Shown: one piece after another, positions 9,217 through 20,095 of the stretch | Layout: every line of letters begins with the position of its first letter | Position numbering within the stretch: the stretch's first letter is position 1 | DNA from: Chryseobacterium gleum | GTDB lineage: Bacteria; Bacteroidota; Bacteroidia; Flavobacteriales_D; Crocinitomicaceae | Assembly (NCBI GenBank): GCA_945862165.1 | Contig: CAMAXI010000001.1 | Coordinates: 1-64,000, forward strand | Length of the DNA: 64,000 bases | Direction of reading: 5' to 3' | Translations under genes and position numbers: made by a program | Notes under the pieces: generated by a model | Told to the model about the DNA's origin: nothing | The model's database searches: none | What the model saw: the letters and a program-made list of their open reading frames with translations, nothing else

Positions 9217-10488
9217 ATGAAAATTAAAATGTGTATCGTAGTATTAATCGGGATGATTGTTACTACAAATAGTTTTTCGCAAAACATACCTAGTTATGTT
9301 CCAAAAAATGGTTTGATTGGCTGGTGGCCTTTTAACGGAAATGCGAATGATGAAAGTGGAAATGGAAATAATGGAACAGTTAATGGAGCTACATTGACTA
9401 GTGATAAAAACGGTAAAATAAATAGTGCTTATAGTTTTAATGGTTTAAATAATTACATTTCAACTTCAAGAACATCATTGAGTAATTTCTCTTTTTCAAT
9501 TTGGTTTAATACAGCTCAAATTGAACCTTATTCTAGTTTAATAGATGCCTATAAAGAAAATTGGGAGATTTATTTAAGTAGTTTGAAACCTACATTTACA
9601 ACCTTTACATCGCCAAGCAAATATGCTGAATACATATCCGATCAATCAATAATTAAAAACCAATGGAATCATTTAGTATGTACTTTCTCTTCTGGTACAG
9701 TTAAAATGTATTTAAATAATTTATTGATTTCAACATTTCAAAATGTTAATATTACTTCAAATACAAACGGAAATTATTATTTCGGAGCTAGTATTTCAGG
9801 TACTCCACAGTTTTATAATGGTATACTCGATGATATAGCTTATTATAATCGTGCTTTAAGTGAACAAGAAGTCAATCAGCTTTATGCACAATGTTCAAAA
9901 GAAACAGCTACATCAACAGATTTTAAAACACCAGTCTACACATCTAGTGCTTCATTTTTATTGACTGCACAGCCAATTGGTGGTGTATTCAAAGGGAATG
10001 CAGTTGTTAATAATAAATTTGAGCCAACTAAAGCTAAATTAGGAACTAATTATGTTGACTATTTATTTAAAAACACAAGCGCTTGTAATGATAGTACACG
10101 TTTCGCATTAATTGTTTCAGATACATTAGGTCAAATTTGCACTAAAACAATTTTTGACACAATAACAACACATCTAACCGTTACAGATACTTTGAAAATT
10201 AAAGTTGGTATTACAACCGGGCTATATGCGAATCAATTCAATTTGATTAAGATTTTCCCAAATCCAACAGCATCTGATTTAGTAATTGATTTTGGTAATC
10301 AAGAAATGATCAAAGGATATAGTTTAACGATAAATGATTTGTCTGGAAAACAAGTGTATAAAGAAAATATACAAACACAAAAATCTATTGTTAAGTTGAA
10401 TTCTTTGGGAGGAAAAGGACTTTATTTTGTCAATATTATTGATGCAAATAGTAAGGTGTTGATTGTTAAACAAATAATATTAGAGTAG
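9217..10488 (+). CDS. LamG/concanavalin A-like lectin domain protein with T9SS sorting domain
   Basis: NGLIGWWPFNGNANDESGNGNNGTVNGATLTSDKNGKINSAYSFNG; C-terminal IKIFPNPTASDLVIDFG...GLYFVNIIDANSKVLIVKQI. Confidence 0.88.
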   Translation: MKIKMCIVVLIGMIVTTNSFSQNIPSYVPKNGLIGWWPFNGNANDESGNGNNGTVNGATLTSDKNGKINSAYSFNGLNNYISTSRTSLSNFSFSIWFNTAQIEPYSSLIDAYKENWEIYLSSLKPTFTTFTSPSKYAEYISDQSIIKNQWNHLVCTFSSGTVKMYLNNLLISTFQNVNITSNTNGNYYFGASISGTPQFYNGILDDIAYYNRALSEQEVNQLYAQCSKETATSTDFKTPVYTSSASFLLTAQPIGGVFKGNAVVNNKFEPTKAKLGTNYVDYLFKNTSACNDSTRFALIVSDTLGQICTKTIFDTITTHLTVTDTLKIKVGITTGLYANQFNLIKIFPNPTASDLVIDFGNQEMIKGYSLTINDLSGKQVYKENIQTQKSIVKLNSLGGKGLYFVNIIDANSKVLIVKQIILE

Positions 10489-10489
10489 T

Positions 10490-11020
10490 ATGAAAGCGAA
10501 AACATATAGAAGTTCTGATTTTTTAGGTCCACAAAATTTAAGTTCTTTTGGGATTGAAATAGCACCAAAACTAACTCTTGGTTTAGAAGAGTTTAATTTC
10601 ATTGATATTTTGAAAGAAAACAAATTAGCCTTTATACCTGCTTTTAGCACTTGTATTCGTTCAAAAGTAGATTTAGTAGAGTTGTTTTACTATGATAAAC
10701 AAAATAAAATAAATGTAAAATATGCTGAATTAAAAGGTGTTCAACAAATTGCAAATGAGGAAGTAATATCTATTCGTGCAATGTTAGGGGACGATTTTGT
10801 GAACAAAGTTTTGGCAAATGAAAGATGGGATCTTGTTTTTGGAGAGGAGTCTATAAACGCGAAGGAACGATGTAAAAAATACTACCAAACAAATTCTGTT
10901 TTTCCGAAAAGAAGGGATGAGTTAAGGTTTGTATTGAATGTTAAGTATGAAGAAATAAATTTGGATTTTCCAGCTGAAAATTTTGCTAATCTAAACTTTG
11001 CTAGGAATTTATATAATTAG
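10490..11020 (+). CDS. Hypothetical protein (176 aa, no recognised domain)
   Basis: ORF starts 1 bp after the preceding stop; no signal peptide. Confidence 0.65.
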   Translation: MKAKTYRSSDFLGPQNLSSFGIEIAPKLTLGLEEFNFIDILKENKLAFIPAFSTCIRSKVDLVELFYYDKQNKINVKYAELKGVQQIANEEVISIRAMLGDDFVNKVLANERWDLVFGEESINAKERCKKYYQTNSVFPKRRDELRFVLNVKYEEINLDFPAENFANLNFARNLYN

Positions 11021-11024
11021 AGTT

Positions 11025-11327
11025 ATGAAAAAACTATTTATAGGATTGGTATATGTATGTGTGTTGATTTCTTGTACAAAGGAAACAACAACATCTACTA
11101 ATTCAAGCAACCAAGCAACTCAATGGTGTTATAGAACTGAACCATGTTGGGTAATAAAAAATGGTTATTGTACAAATGATCCAAATTGTGTACCAAATAC
11201 TAAATCACTTCAAAAAATTGAGGAAATTAAAGACCAAACAACAGAAAATAATATAAAAAGAGGCGAGTGCTGTAGTGGATGTAGTGTTGGTGGAACAAAA
11301 AATGTTAAGTATGAATGTGGTAAATAA
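11025..11327 (+). CDS. Small cysteine-rich lipoprotein
   Basis: MKKLFIGLVYVCVLISC lipobox; about 9 further Cys in the mature region; start chosen at 11025 rather than the ORF-track 10998. Confidence 0.7.
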   Translation: MKKLFIGLVYVCVLISCTKETTTSTNSSNQATQWCYRTEPCWVIKNGYCTNDPNCVPNTKSLQKIEEIKDQTTENNIKRGECCSGCSVGGTKNVKYECGK

Positions 11328-11357
11328 TAACATAAATAAATCTTAAATACTACAACT

Positions 11358-12698
11358 ATGAAAAAACTATTTTTTGGGTTGGTAATTATATTTGTACTGA
11401 TTTCATGTAAAAAGGAAACTACGACTCCAATTTCTGTAAATGAAGTATTGATAACAGGTTTTGATTGTTCTGGAATTAAGATCTTTGGTACGCTTAAAAA
11501 ACAAAAGTCTGCAAGTAATATTAAAGTATTAATTGCTTATTCAGGCGGAAATGGGAAAACGTATTTATCAAAATCACATAATTCTACTGGTGTTTTTGGA
11601 TTAACAGCAAAACTAGATGCAGGTACTTTAGCGAATGGTGAAGGGTTGTTAACTTACACGATTTCGGGAACGCCATCATCTGCAGGTTCAGCAAGTTTTA
11701 CTATCAGTTTAGGAGGTAAAAGTTGTATAGTTAATTTAAAAGTAGAAGATTATAAAGATCTTATATCAAATTTTAATTGTGGAGGTGTCAAAATATCAGG
11801 TAAACTTAAAAAACACCAATTTGCAAATAATGTAAGTGCTACTATAACTTATTCTGGAGGGAATGGTGAAGAATATTTACAAAGATATCATAACTCCATT
11901 GGCGTATTAGGATTATCCGCAAATCTAAAAGCAGGATCTCTAGCAAATGGTGAAGGTTTAGTAAATTACACTATTTCTGGAGTTCCTGATACGGCAGGTA
12001 TTGCAAGTTTTACAATCAGTTTGGGTGGTCAAAATTGTACAATAAATGTTCAAGTAGAAGATTACAACGAAAATAAAGGATTACCAGGACCCAACATTAC
12101 AGACATTGAGGGTAATTCTTATAAAACAGTGATTATTGGTACTCAACAATGGATGGCAGAAAACTTAAAAGTTAGTAAATTAAATGATGGAACAAATTTA
12201 ACACATCTTACAAACCCTTCAGATTGGGGAGATATAATTAAATATCTTGCATGGACTAATTATAATCATGACCCTTCAAATAATGAAAAATATGGTAAGT
12301 TATATAATTGGTTTGCGGTAAGTCCAAAAATGAATGGAAATAGAAATATTTGTCCTGTAGGATGGCATTTACCTACGCTTTCAGAATGGTCTGTTTTAAC
12401 TGAATATTTAGGAGGTGATTCTATAGCTGGTGGTAAAATGAAAGAAAAAGGAACAACAAGCTGGAAAAGCCCAAATATAGATGCTTCAAATATGTCACTT
12501 TTTAATGGATTACCTGGTGGTGCTTTAAATACTGGTGATATTGGTAGCAAAGGATATTGGTGGAGTGCTACTGAAGGTACAGGTCCAACTGGAACAAGTT
12601 CTGCCGGCTTCATTTATTTATTAGCGAATTCTGGTATTGTTTATAAAGACATGCGAAATAAGTGGAGTGCATTTTCTGTCCGTTGTGTGAAAGATTAA
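11358..12698 (+). CDS. Lipoprotein with two tandem ~95-aa repeats and a FISUMP (Fibrobacter succinogenes major paralogous) domain
   Basis: MKKLFFGLVIIFVLISC lipobox; repeats IKIFGTLKK...SFTISLGGKSC and VKISGKLKK...SFTISLGGQNC; C-terminal GTQQWMAENLK...CPVGWHLPTLSEW...WWSATEG...VRCVKD. Confidence 0.88.
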   Translation: MKKLFFGLVIIFVLISCKKETTTPISVNEVLITGFDCSGIKIFGTLKKQKSASNIKVLIAYSGGNGKTYLSKSHNSTGVFGLTAKLDAGTLANGEGLLTYTISGTPSSAGSASFTISLGGKSCIVNLKVEDYKDLISNFNCGGVKISGKLKKHQFANNVSATITYSGGNGEEYLQRYHNSIGVLGLSANLKAGSLANGEGLVNYTISGVPDTAGIASFTISLGGQNCTINVQVEDYNENKGLPGPNITDIEGNSYKTVIIGTQQWMAENLKVSKLNDGTNLTHLTNPSDWGDIIKYLAWTNYNHDPSNNEKYGKLYNWFAVSPKMNGNRNICPVGWHLPTLSEWSVLTEYLGGDSIAGGKMKEKGTTSWKSPNIDASNMSLFNGLPGGALNTGDIGSKGYWWSATEGTGPTGTSSAGFIYLLANSGIVYKDMRNKWSAFSVRCVKD

Positions 12699-12736
12699 AA
12701 TAATTATAAGTTTTCATTTTTGTCCTATAAAATTTA

Positions 12737-12772
12737 GAGCGGGATTTCCTTGACGGTTTTCCCGCTCTTTTT
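12737..12772 (+). terminator. Rho-independent terminator
   Basis: gagcggga ... tcccgctc followed by tttttta. Confidence 0.75.
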
Positions 12773-12830
12773 TATTTGTATTCAGAGGATCTTTCCCCAC
12801 CGTATTTCTACGCGAAATTAATTGTACGCT
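12773..12830 (+). repeat. Interspersed intergenic repeat, copy 1 (degenerate 5' part)
   Basis: caccgtatttctacgcgaaatt identical to copy 2; preceding atttgtattcagaggatcttt is a degenerate form of the hairpin. Confidence 0.65.
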
Positions 12831-12979
12831 TTTTATTTTTCAAGCTTTACCTTAATTTTGTGAAACTAAAAATTAGTTAAAACCTATTAAACGTACCGTT
12901 ATTTGTATTTTTGGTACTTAAATTAAATTAAATACATAGGACAAATTGCAGCTTTTTATCGTTGGATAAATTACCCCCG

Positions 12980-13080
12980 CTCCTCTGGATTTGTAATCCG
13001 GAGCTTCTTTTCGTCACCGTATTTCTACGCGAAATTCCTTTCCTACTTGTTTTACGTTTCTAGCAGTTTTAATTTTAACT
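12980..13080 (+). repeat. Interspersed intergenic repeat, copy 2
   Basis: ctcctctggatttgtaatccggagcttctt...caccgtatttctacgcgaaattcctttcct...tagcagttttaa. Confidence 0.8.
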
Positions 13081-13177
13081 AGTGAAAGTGAACTAAATTT
13101 ATTTCTCGATGGGGTATGTAAATTCAGTAAAATTTGTAGGATTTTGTAGTCTAATTAGGTAACTTTGTATAAATTAA

Positions 13178-13537
13178 ATGGAACGAGTATTATTATTTTA
13201 TAAGGACTACTTCTTTGATTTTTTTGATAAACAAACTGAAAATGTAAAAAAGAAAATAGATTGGACTTTATTGTTAGTGAAAGAATTACCAATTATACCT
13301 GACAAGTTTTTCAAACATATAGCAGGTACTGAAGGTCTATATGAAATACGTGTAAAAGTAGGAAATAATATTTACCGAATTTTTTCCTTTTTTGATAAAG
13401 GTAATTTAGTGGTAATCGCAAATGGTTTTCAGAAGAAAACACAAAAAACCCCACTAAATGAAATAGAAAGAGCGTTAAGAATTAAAAAAGAATACGAAGA
13501 TGAAAACAACGAATTCAAAATCCAGCACAACGTTTGA
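13178..13537 (+). CDS. RelE/HigB-like toxin (phage-derived Gp49-like family)
   Basis: HIAGTEGLYEIRVKVGNNIYRIFSFFDKGNLVVIANGFQKKTQKTP; followed by an overlapping HTH antitoxin gene; TAACTTTG -7 box at 13160. Confidence 0.9.
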   Translation: MERVLLFYKDYFFDFFDKQTENVKKKIDWTLLLVKELPIIPDKFFKHIAGTEGLYEIRVKVGNNIYRIFSFFDKGNLVVIANGFQKKTQKTPLNEIERALRIKKEYEDENNEFKIQHNV

Positions 13538-13808
13538 AGATCATTTAGACAAACGATATGGCAAAAAAGGTACTTCTTCAAGAGATGTTTTCACTACCGA
13601 GTATGAAGCATTTAAACTTGGTGTTCTTATTCAAGAAGAACGAAAAAAGAAACAAATTACCCAAGAGGAATTAGCATTGCGTTGTGGTACCAACAAGGCA
13701 TACATTTCGCGTATTGAAAATGATGCGAGTGATATTCGTTTATCGACCTTATTACGTATTATTGAAAAAGGCTTGGGAGGTCATTTAAAACTTTCTATTG
13801 AGTTTTAG
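13500..13808 (+). CDS. HigA-like XRE-family antitoxin
   Basis: HTH KKKQITQEELALRCGTNKAYISRIENDASDIRLSTLLRI; start overlaps the toxin gene 3' end. Confidence 0.9.
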   Translation: MKTTNSKSSTTFEDHLDKRYGKKGTSSRDVFTTEYEAFKLGVLIQEERKKKQITQEELALRCGTNKAYISRIENDASDIRLSTLLRIIEKGLGGHLKLSIEF

Positions 13809-13967
13809 GAGAAGAGAATCCAGCTGTGTAGGATTTTTATCCGCCGCAGTGGATGTTTCTTTTGTTGTTATTGAGTTTGTAGAAATATCAATACAAAAGA
13901 AAAATTTGATTTCAAATACTATTGATTTTTCAATTAAAAATGTAAATGATTCGTAAAATCTGTAACA

Positions 13968-13996
13968 TGCTTCGGAAATCTACCGAAGCATTTTTT
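13968..13996 (+). terminator. Rho-independent terminator after the toxin-antitoxin module
   Basis: tgcttcgg aaatcta ccgaagca tttttta. Confidence 0.8.
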
Positions 13997-14090
13997 ATAA
14001 GAATCACTCTTATTATATTTTTTAATCTATTTTTAAAATAAGATTCGTTCTTATTATAGTTTTTGGTCTATTTTTAAAATAAGAAGTATC
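13997..14090. repeat. 41-bp tandem repeat (2+ copies)
   Basis: ataagaatcactcttattatattttttaatctatttttaaa at 13997 and ataagattcgttcttattatagtttttggtctatttttaaa at 14038; partial third ataagaagtatcttt. Confidence 0.75.
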
Positions 14091-14137
14091 TTTAATTTAA
14101 ATTTAATCGTAAAATCTTCTGTAAGATTCGGATATCT

Positions 14138-14175
14138 CGCTCCTCTGGATTTGTAATCCAGAGCTTCTTTTCTCT
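14138..14175 (+). repeat. Interspersed intergenic repeat, copy 3 (5' hairpin part)
   Basis: cgctcctctggatttgtaatccagagcttctttt; 9-bp perfect stem ctctggatt/aatccagag. Confidence 0.75.
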
Positions 14176-14258
14176 ATTGTATTCCCTACTCCTCTGGAAT
14201 TACTGAACTGCTGATTACATTTAAATTTTACAGTTAAATATGAAAAAAGAGAGCGGTA

Positions 14259-15386
14259 TTACATTGTATCATTTCTTACAAACTCTCTAAAATTTTCTTT
14301 GTCAATAATTTTGCCAATTGCATTGTACTGATTTAAAAATACTGCTGGAATTTTAGCTTTTCCTTTGCTATTCCATTTAAATTCGTAAGCAGTAACTTGT
14401 CCGTTTGTTTCCTCTACAAAATCAATTTCTTGTTTTTGAACTGTTCGCCAGAAATAGTTGTTAGTATACAGTTGATTGTATTGTTGTAGTTTTATCCGTT
14501 CAGAGATTAAAAAGTTTTCCCAGAGTGCTCCTTTGTCTGTTCTCAATTCTAAAGGGTTAAGGTTGTTGATTATCATATTTCGTATCCCATTATCATAAAA
14601 ATAGATTTTACGATTGTTTTTGATTTCATTGCGTTGGTTGCTGCTATAACTGTTTAGTCGGAACACAATGTAAGTTTTCTCCAATAAATCGATGTATTTA
14701 GAAACAGTCGTTTTGTCTATCTGTAAGAGATTAGCTAATTCATTGTAGGATACTTCACTTCCGATTTGTAAGGCTAAAGCTTTTAAAAGTTTATCCAATA
14801 ATTCCGGTTTTTTGATACCTGTAATGGATAGTACATCTTTATATAAATAACTTGTAGTAAGTTGTTTTAAAATTTCTCCTGCCTCAGATCTGTTATTTAA
14901 CACATCCGGATACATTCCGTATATGAGGCGTTCTTCCAGTTGTGTGTTTGCTTCTAAATATCCTACATGATTTTCAAATTCTTCCCAACTGATCGGAAAT
15001 AACTGGTATTCAAACTTTCTTCCTGTTAAAGGTTCTTGGGTGGATTGATTGATTTCTAATGCAGAAGAGCCACTTACTATTAATTGTACTTCTTTAAATT
15101 GATCAATAATCATTTTAGCAATAAGACCGATGTCTTTTATTCTTTGAGCTTCATCGATGAAAACGAGTGTGTTTTTCCCGATAATTAAACGTAATTTAGA
15201 AACCCCAGTATTTTCTAATAAATTTCGTATTTCTGGATCATCTCCATTTAGAAATAAAAAATCTTGTCCTTCTAAACATGTGTTTATTAACGTAGTTTTT
15301 CCTACTTGTCTTGGACCTAATAAGACAATCGCTTTGCCTTTATTAAACTTTTCGTTTAGTTTTTGAAATAACGCTCTTTTAATCAT
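14259..15386 (-). CDS. AAA+ ATPase with C-terminal DUF4143 domain
   Basis: Walker A LLGPRQVGKTT, VFIDEAQRI, C-terminal QEIDFVEETNGQVTAYEFKW; start at MIKRALFQ preferred over the longer ORF (to 15428), which runs through the upstream repeats. Confidence 0.9.
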   Translation of the reverse strand: MIKRALFQKLNEKFNKGKAIVLLGPRQVGKTTLINTCLEGQDFLFLNGDDPEIRNLLENTGVSKLRLIIGKNTLVFIDEAQRIKDIGLIAKMIIDQFKEVQLIVSGSSALEINQSTQEPLTGRKFEYQLFPISWEEFENHVGYLEANTQLEERLIYGMYPDVLNNRSEAGEILKQLTTSYLYKDVLSITGIKKPELLDKLLKALALQIGSEVSYNELANLLQIDKTTVSKYIDLLEKTYIVFRLNSYSSNQRNEIKNNRKIYFYDNGIRNMIINNLNPLELRTDKGALWENFLISERIKLQQYNQLYTNNYFWRTVQKQEIDFVEETNGQVTAYEFKWNSKGKAKIPAVFLNQYNAIGKIIDKENFREFVRNDTM

Positions 15387-15476
15387 AATCACCAAATATA
15401 CTATATTTTTAGTGATTGTAATCACCAATTATATATATATTTTAGTGATTTTATAATAATTTACTTTTTTAATCAC
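15387..15476 (-). promoter_or_regulatory. Operator-like repeats immediately upstream of the DUF4143 ATPase start
   Basis: aatcac at 15387, 15420 and 15471; gtgatt at 15412 and 15445; 33-bp direct repeat of aatcacca...tttagtgatt. Confidence 0.6.
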
Positions 15477-15513
15477 ATACTTTCACAAGCGAAACACATC
15501 AATGAGTTCCCCC

Positions 15514-15610
15514 TCACTCCTCTGGACTTGTAATCCAGAGCTTCTTACCCCTACCGTATTTCTACGTGAAATGCCTTTCCTCTTCTTTTAAGTTCCTATC
15601 AGTTTTAACC
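15514..15610 (+). repeat. Interspersed intergenic repeat, copy 4
   Basis: ctcctctggacttgtaatccagagcttctt...accgtatttctacgtgaaatgcctttcct...tatcagttttaa. Confidence 0.8.
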
Positions 15611-15731
15611 AAAGTAATAAACACACAAAATTCCATTTCGTTTGAACCACAAATATTCTGGAAATTAACTTCCATTAATTGAAAATATAACGTATATTTA
15701 GTTCAATTCACCGTACTAATCTTTTGGAATC

Positions 15732-16445
15732 ATGGCTACGAATTTTTTAACTGCACGCTGGGAAAAATTAGTAATGGCCAATTATGAAATTGACCCAAAT
15801 CTGCTTCAAAAATACCTCCCATACGGAACCGAACTAGACCTTTGTGAAGGTAAATGTATTGTTTCCTTAATTGGGTTCATGTTTTTACATACGAAATTAA
15901 AAGGCATAAAAGTCCCATTCCATGCTAATTTCGAAGAAGTCAACTTACGATTTTATGTGAAAAAATTAGAGAATGGCGAATGGAAACGAGGAGTTGTATT
16001 TATCAAAGAAATTGTCCCAAAGCCCGCTATCACACTCATCGCAAACACATTCTACCAAGAGCATTACCATACGATGCGTATGAATCACCATTGGGAAATT
16101 ACAGCTACCACACTCCAAATCGAATACGCATTCTTCTATAAAAAACAATGGCATTCCTTTAGCATTACTGCAGATACAAAACCTTATGCCTTTTCACCCG
16201 GAAGTGAAGAAGAATTTATTACCGAACATTATTGGGGCTACACCCGTATTTCCGATACAAAAACATCTGAATACGAGGTCTCCCACCCTACTTGGAATGT
16301 TTATCCTACCATTGACTTCACCTGCCATGTTGATTTTCAGAAAGTATATGGTCCCGATTTCGCATGTTTAAATGATACATCCCCAAGATCTACATTTCTT
16401 GCAGAAGGATCCGATGTGGCTGTTAAAGGAAAGTCTAAAAAGTGA
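15732..16445 (+). CDS. DUF2071 (YqjF-like) family protein
   Basis: TARWEKLVMANYEIDPNLLQKYLPYGTELDLCEGKCIVSLIGF. Confidence 0.85.
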   Translation: MATNFLTARWEKLVMANYEIDPNLLQKYLPYGTELDLCEGKCIVSLIGFMFLHTKLKGIKVPFHANFEEVNLRFYVKKLENGEWKRGVVFIKEIVPKPAITLIANTFYQEHYHTMRMNHHWEITATTLQIEYAFFYKKQWHSFSITADTKPYAFSPGSEEEFITEHYWGYTRISDTKTSEYEVSHPTWNVYPTIDFTCHVDFQKVYGPDFACLNDTSPRSTFLAEGSDVAVKGKSKK

Positions 16446-16456
16446 AAAAACAGTAG

Positions 16457-18169
<1,713 letters not shown>

Positions 18170-18173
18170 GAAC

Positions 18174-20033
18174 ATGGATAAAAATCAAGTCATTGGATTT
18201 AGTTTATTAGGCGTATTGTTAGTTGCGTTTATGTATTTAAACAAACCCTCAGAAGCTGAATTAAAAGCAAAGGAAGCAAAACACCAAAAAGAATTAGCAC
18301 GCGAACAAGCAAAGGCTGAAAATCAAGCGGATCAAAAGAAAGTAGAAAAACAAAAAACAATTGTTGCGCAAAAATCAGGTAAAAAAATTGCTACTCCAGT
18401 TATTAAAGATGAAATTATCTCTTTAGAAAGTGATAAATTAAAAGTGGACATAAACACGAAAGGTGCGAATGTTTCTCAGGTTAATTTGAAAGAGTACAAA
18501 ACCTATTTTCAAAAATATGTTTCGAAGGATAAAAAGAATTCTTTAGCACTTTTTAAAGAAAATGATTCAAAAAACAATCTTCATTTTAAGTTAAACGGAA
18601 AAGAATATGCTACCGCAAACGAACATTTTGACATTGTTTCTAAAACTAAAAAAAGTATTGTATTAGAAACTTCTCCTGAAGAAGGTAAAACGATCCAATT
18701 TATCTATACCCTACTACCAAACCATTTTGATTTGGATTTTGAAGTGCGTTTTTCTGGATTTAAAGGAAATGAAATTCAAGCGAATTCAGTAATGTTAGAT
18801 TGGACATCTTCTTTGGCTAAAACAGAACGTTTATTGAGTGAACAACGTCGTGTTTCTACGGTTTGTTTCAAATACAAAGGCGAAGAATACGACTACCTTT
18901 CCGAAGTTTCCGACGATGAAGAAAAAATGGAACAAGACATTGAGTGGGTTGCATTCAAACAAAGTTATTTCTCTTCTATTTTAAAACCAATCACTGGTTT
19001 TAGTAAGGAAAATTCGGAAGTAAAAGTTACGAATTTCAAAGAAGGTCATCCTAAGTACCATACAAACATTAAAAAATACACTGCCGCTTTAAATCTTGCA
19101 TTGACAAATACAAGCAATGGAAGCGCACGTATGAATTGGTATTTTGGTCCAAATGATTACGAAATATTGAAATCGTACGACTCTAACTACGAAGACATTA
19201 TCAACTACGGTTGGGGATTATTCCGTTGGATCAATATCTATGCGATTCAACCAATGTTTAACACTTTTGCAGGTTGGGGAATCGGTTTAGGAATTGTTAT
19301 TTTATTGATAACGATTATTTTAAAACTATTCTTAACACCAATTCAGTGGAAAATGTATGTTTCTTCTGCTAAGATGAAAATCTTAAAACCAGAAATTGAT
19401 GCATTAAATGCTAAATATCCAAACAAAGAAGATGCTATGAAAAAGCAAATGGATATGATGGCACTTTACAGAGAAAGCGGAGCCTCTCCCCTTGCTGGTT
19501 GTATTCCAATGTTAATTCAAATGCCGATTTTATTAGCGATCTTCCGCTTCTTCCCTGCAGCATTTGAATTACGTCAAAAACCATTCTTGTGGGCAGAAGA
19601 TTTATCTTCCTATGATTCTATTTATGATTTTGGAACATACCTTCCATTGTATGGTAACCACGTTTCTTTGTTTACATTGTTAATGTCGGTAACTACCTTG
19701 GTATATACATACATCAATAGTTCGAATGTGACGCAGCCTCAACAACCTGGTATGCCAAACATGAAAGTGATTATGTACATCTTCCCATTCATGATGATAT
19801 TCTTCTTCAACAACTATTCTTCTGGTTTAAGTTATTACTACTTCATCTCTACATTGATTTCAATTATCATTATGTTGGCAATTAAACAATTCTTTGTGGA
19901 TGAAGAAAAATTAAAACAAAAGATGGTTGCTAAGAAAATGGCAGCATCGGCAACACCAAAGAAAAAATCAGGTTTTCAAGAGCGTTTAGAGCAAATGCAA
20001 AAAACACAACAAGAAAGACTAAAGAAAAAATAA
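18174..20033 (+). CDS. yidC: Membrane protein insertase YidC
   Basis: N-terminal periplasmic domain; ASPLAGCIPMLIQMPILLAIFRFFP. Confidence 0.97.
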   Translation: MDKNQVIGFSLLGVLLVAFMYLNKPSEAELKAKEAKHQKELAREQAKAENQADQKKVEKQKTIVAQKSGKKIATPVIKDEIISLESDKLKVDINTKGANVSQVNLKEYKTYFQKYVSKDKKNSLALFKENDSKNNLHFKLNGKEYATANEHFDIVSKTKKSIVLETSPEEGKTIQFIYTLLPNHFDLDFEVRFSGFKGNEIQANSVMLDWTSSLAKTERLLSEQRRVSTVCFKYKGEEYDYLSEVSDDEEKMEQDIEWVAFKQSYFSSILKPITGFSKENSEVKVTNFKEGHPKYHTNIKKYTAALNLALTNTSNGSARMNWYFGPNDYEILKSYDSNYEDIINYGWGLFRWINIYAIQPMFNTFAGWGIGLGIVILLITIILKLFLTPIQWKMYVSSAKMKILKPEIDALNAKYPNKEDAMKKQMDMMALYRESGASPLAGCIPMLIQMPILLAIFRFFPAAFELRQKPFLWAEDLSSYDSIYDFGTYLPLYGNHVSLFTLLMSVTTLVYTYINSSNVTQPQQPGMPNMKVIMYIFPFMMIFFFNNYSSGLSYYYFISTLISIIIMLAIKQFFVDEEKLKQKMVAKKMAASATPKKKSGFQERLEQMQKTQQERLKKK

Positions 20034-20051
20034 TAATTTAATAAAAACAAT

Positions 20052-20079
20052 GAAAAGGAATTAGTGATAATTCCTTTTC
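20052..20079. terminator. Inverted repeat / probable transcription terminator
   Basis: gaaaaggaatta gtga taattccttttc, perfect 12-bp stem; no strong T-run. Confidence 0.55.
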
Positions 20080-20095
20080 GCATTTATACTAAAAA

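Noticed and set aside
12773-15610. Integron-like cassette array with attC sites
   Set aside because: Repeats lack consistent GTTRRRY/RYYYAAC core pairs, one module is in reverse orientation, and no integron integrase is present.
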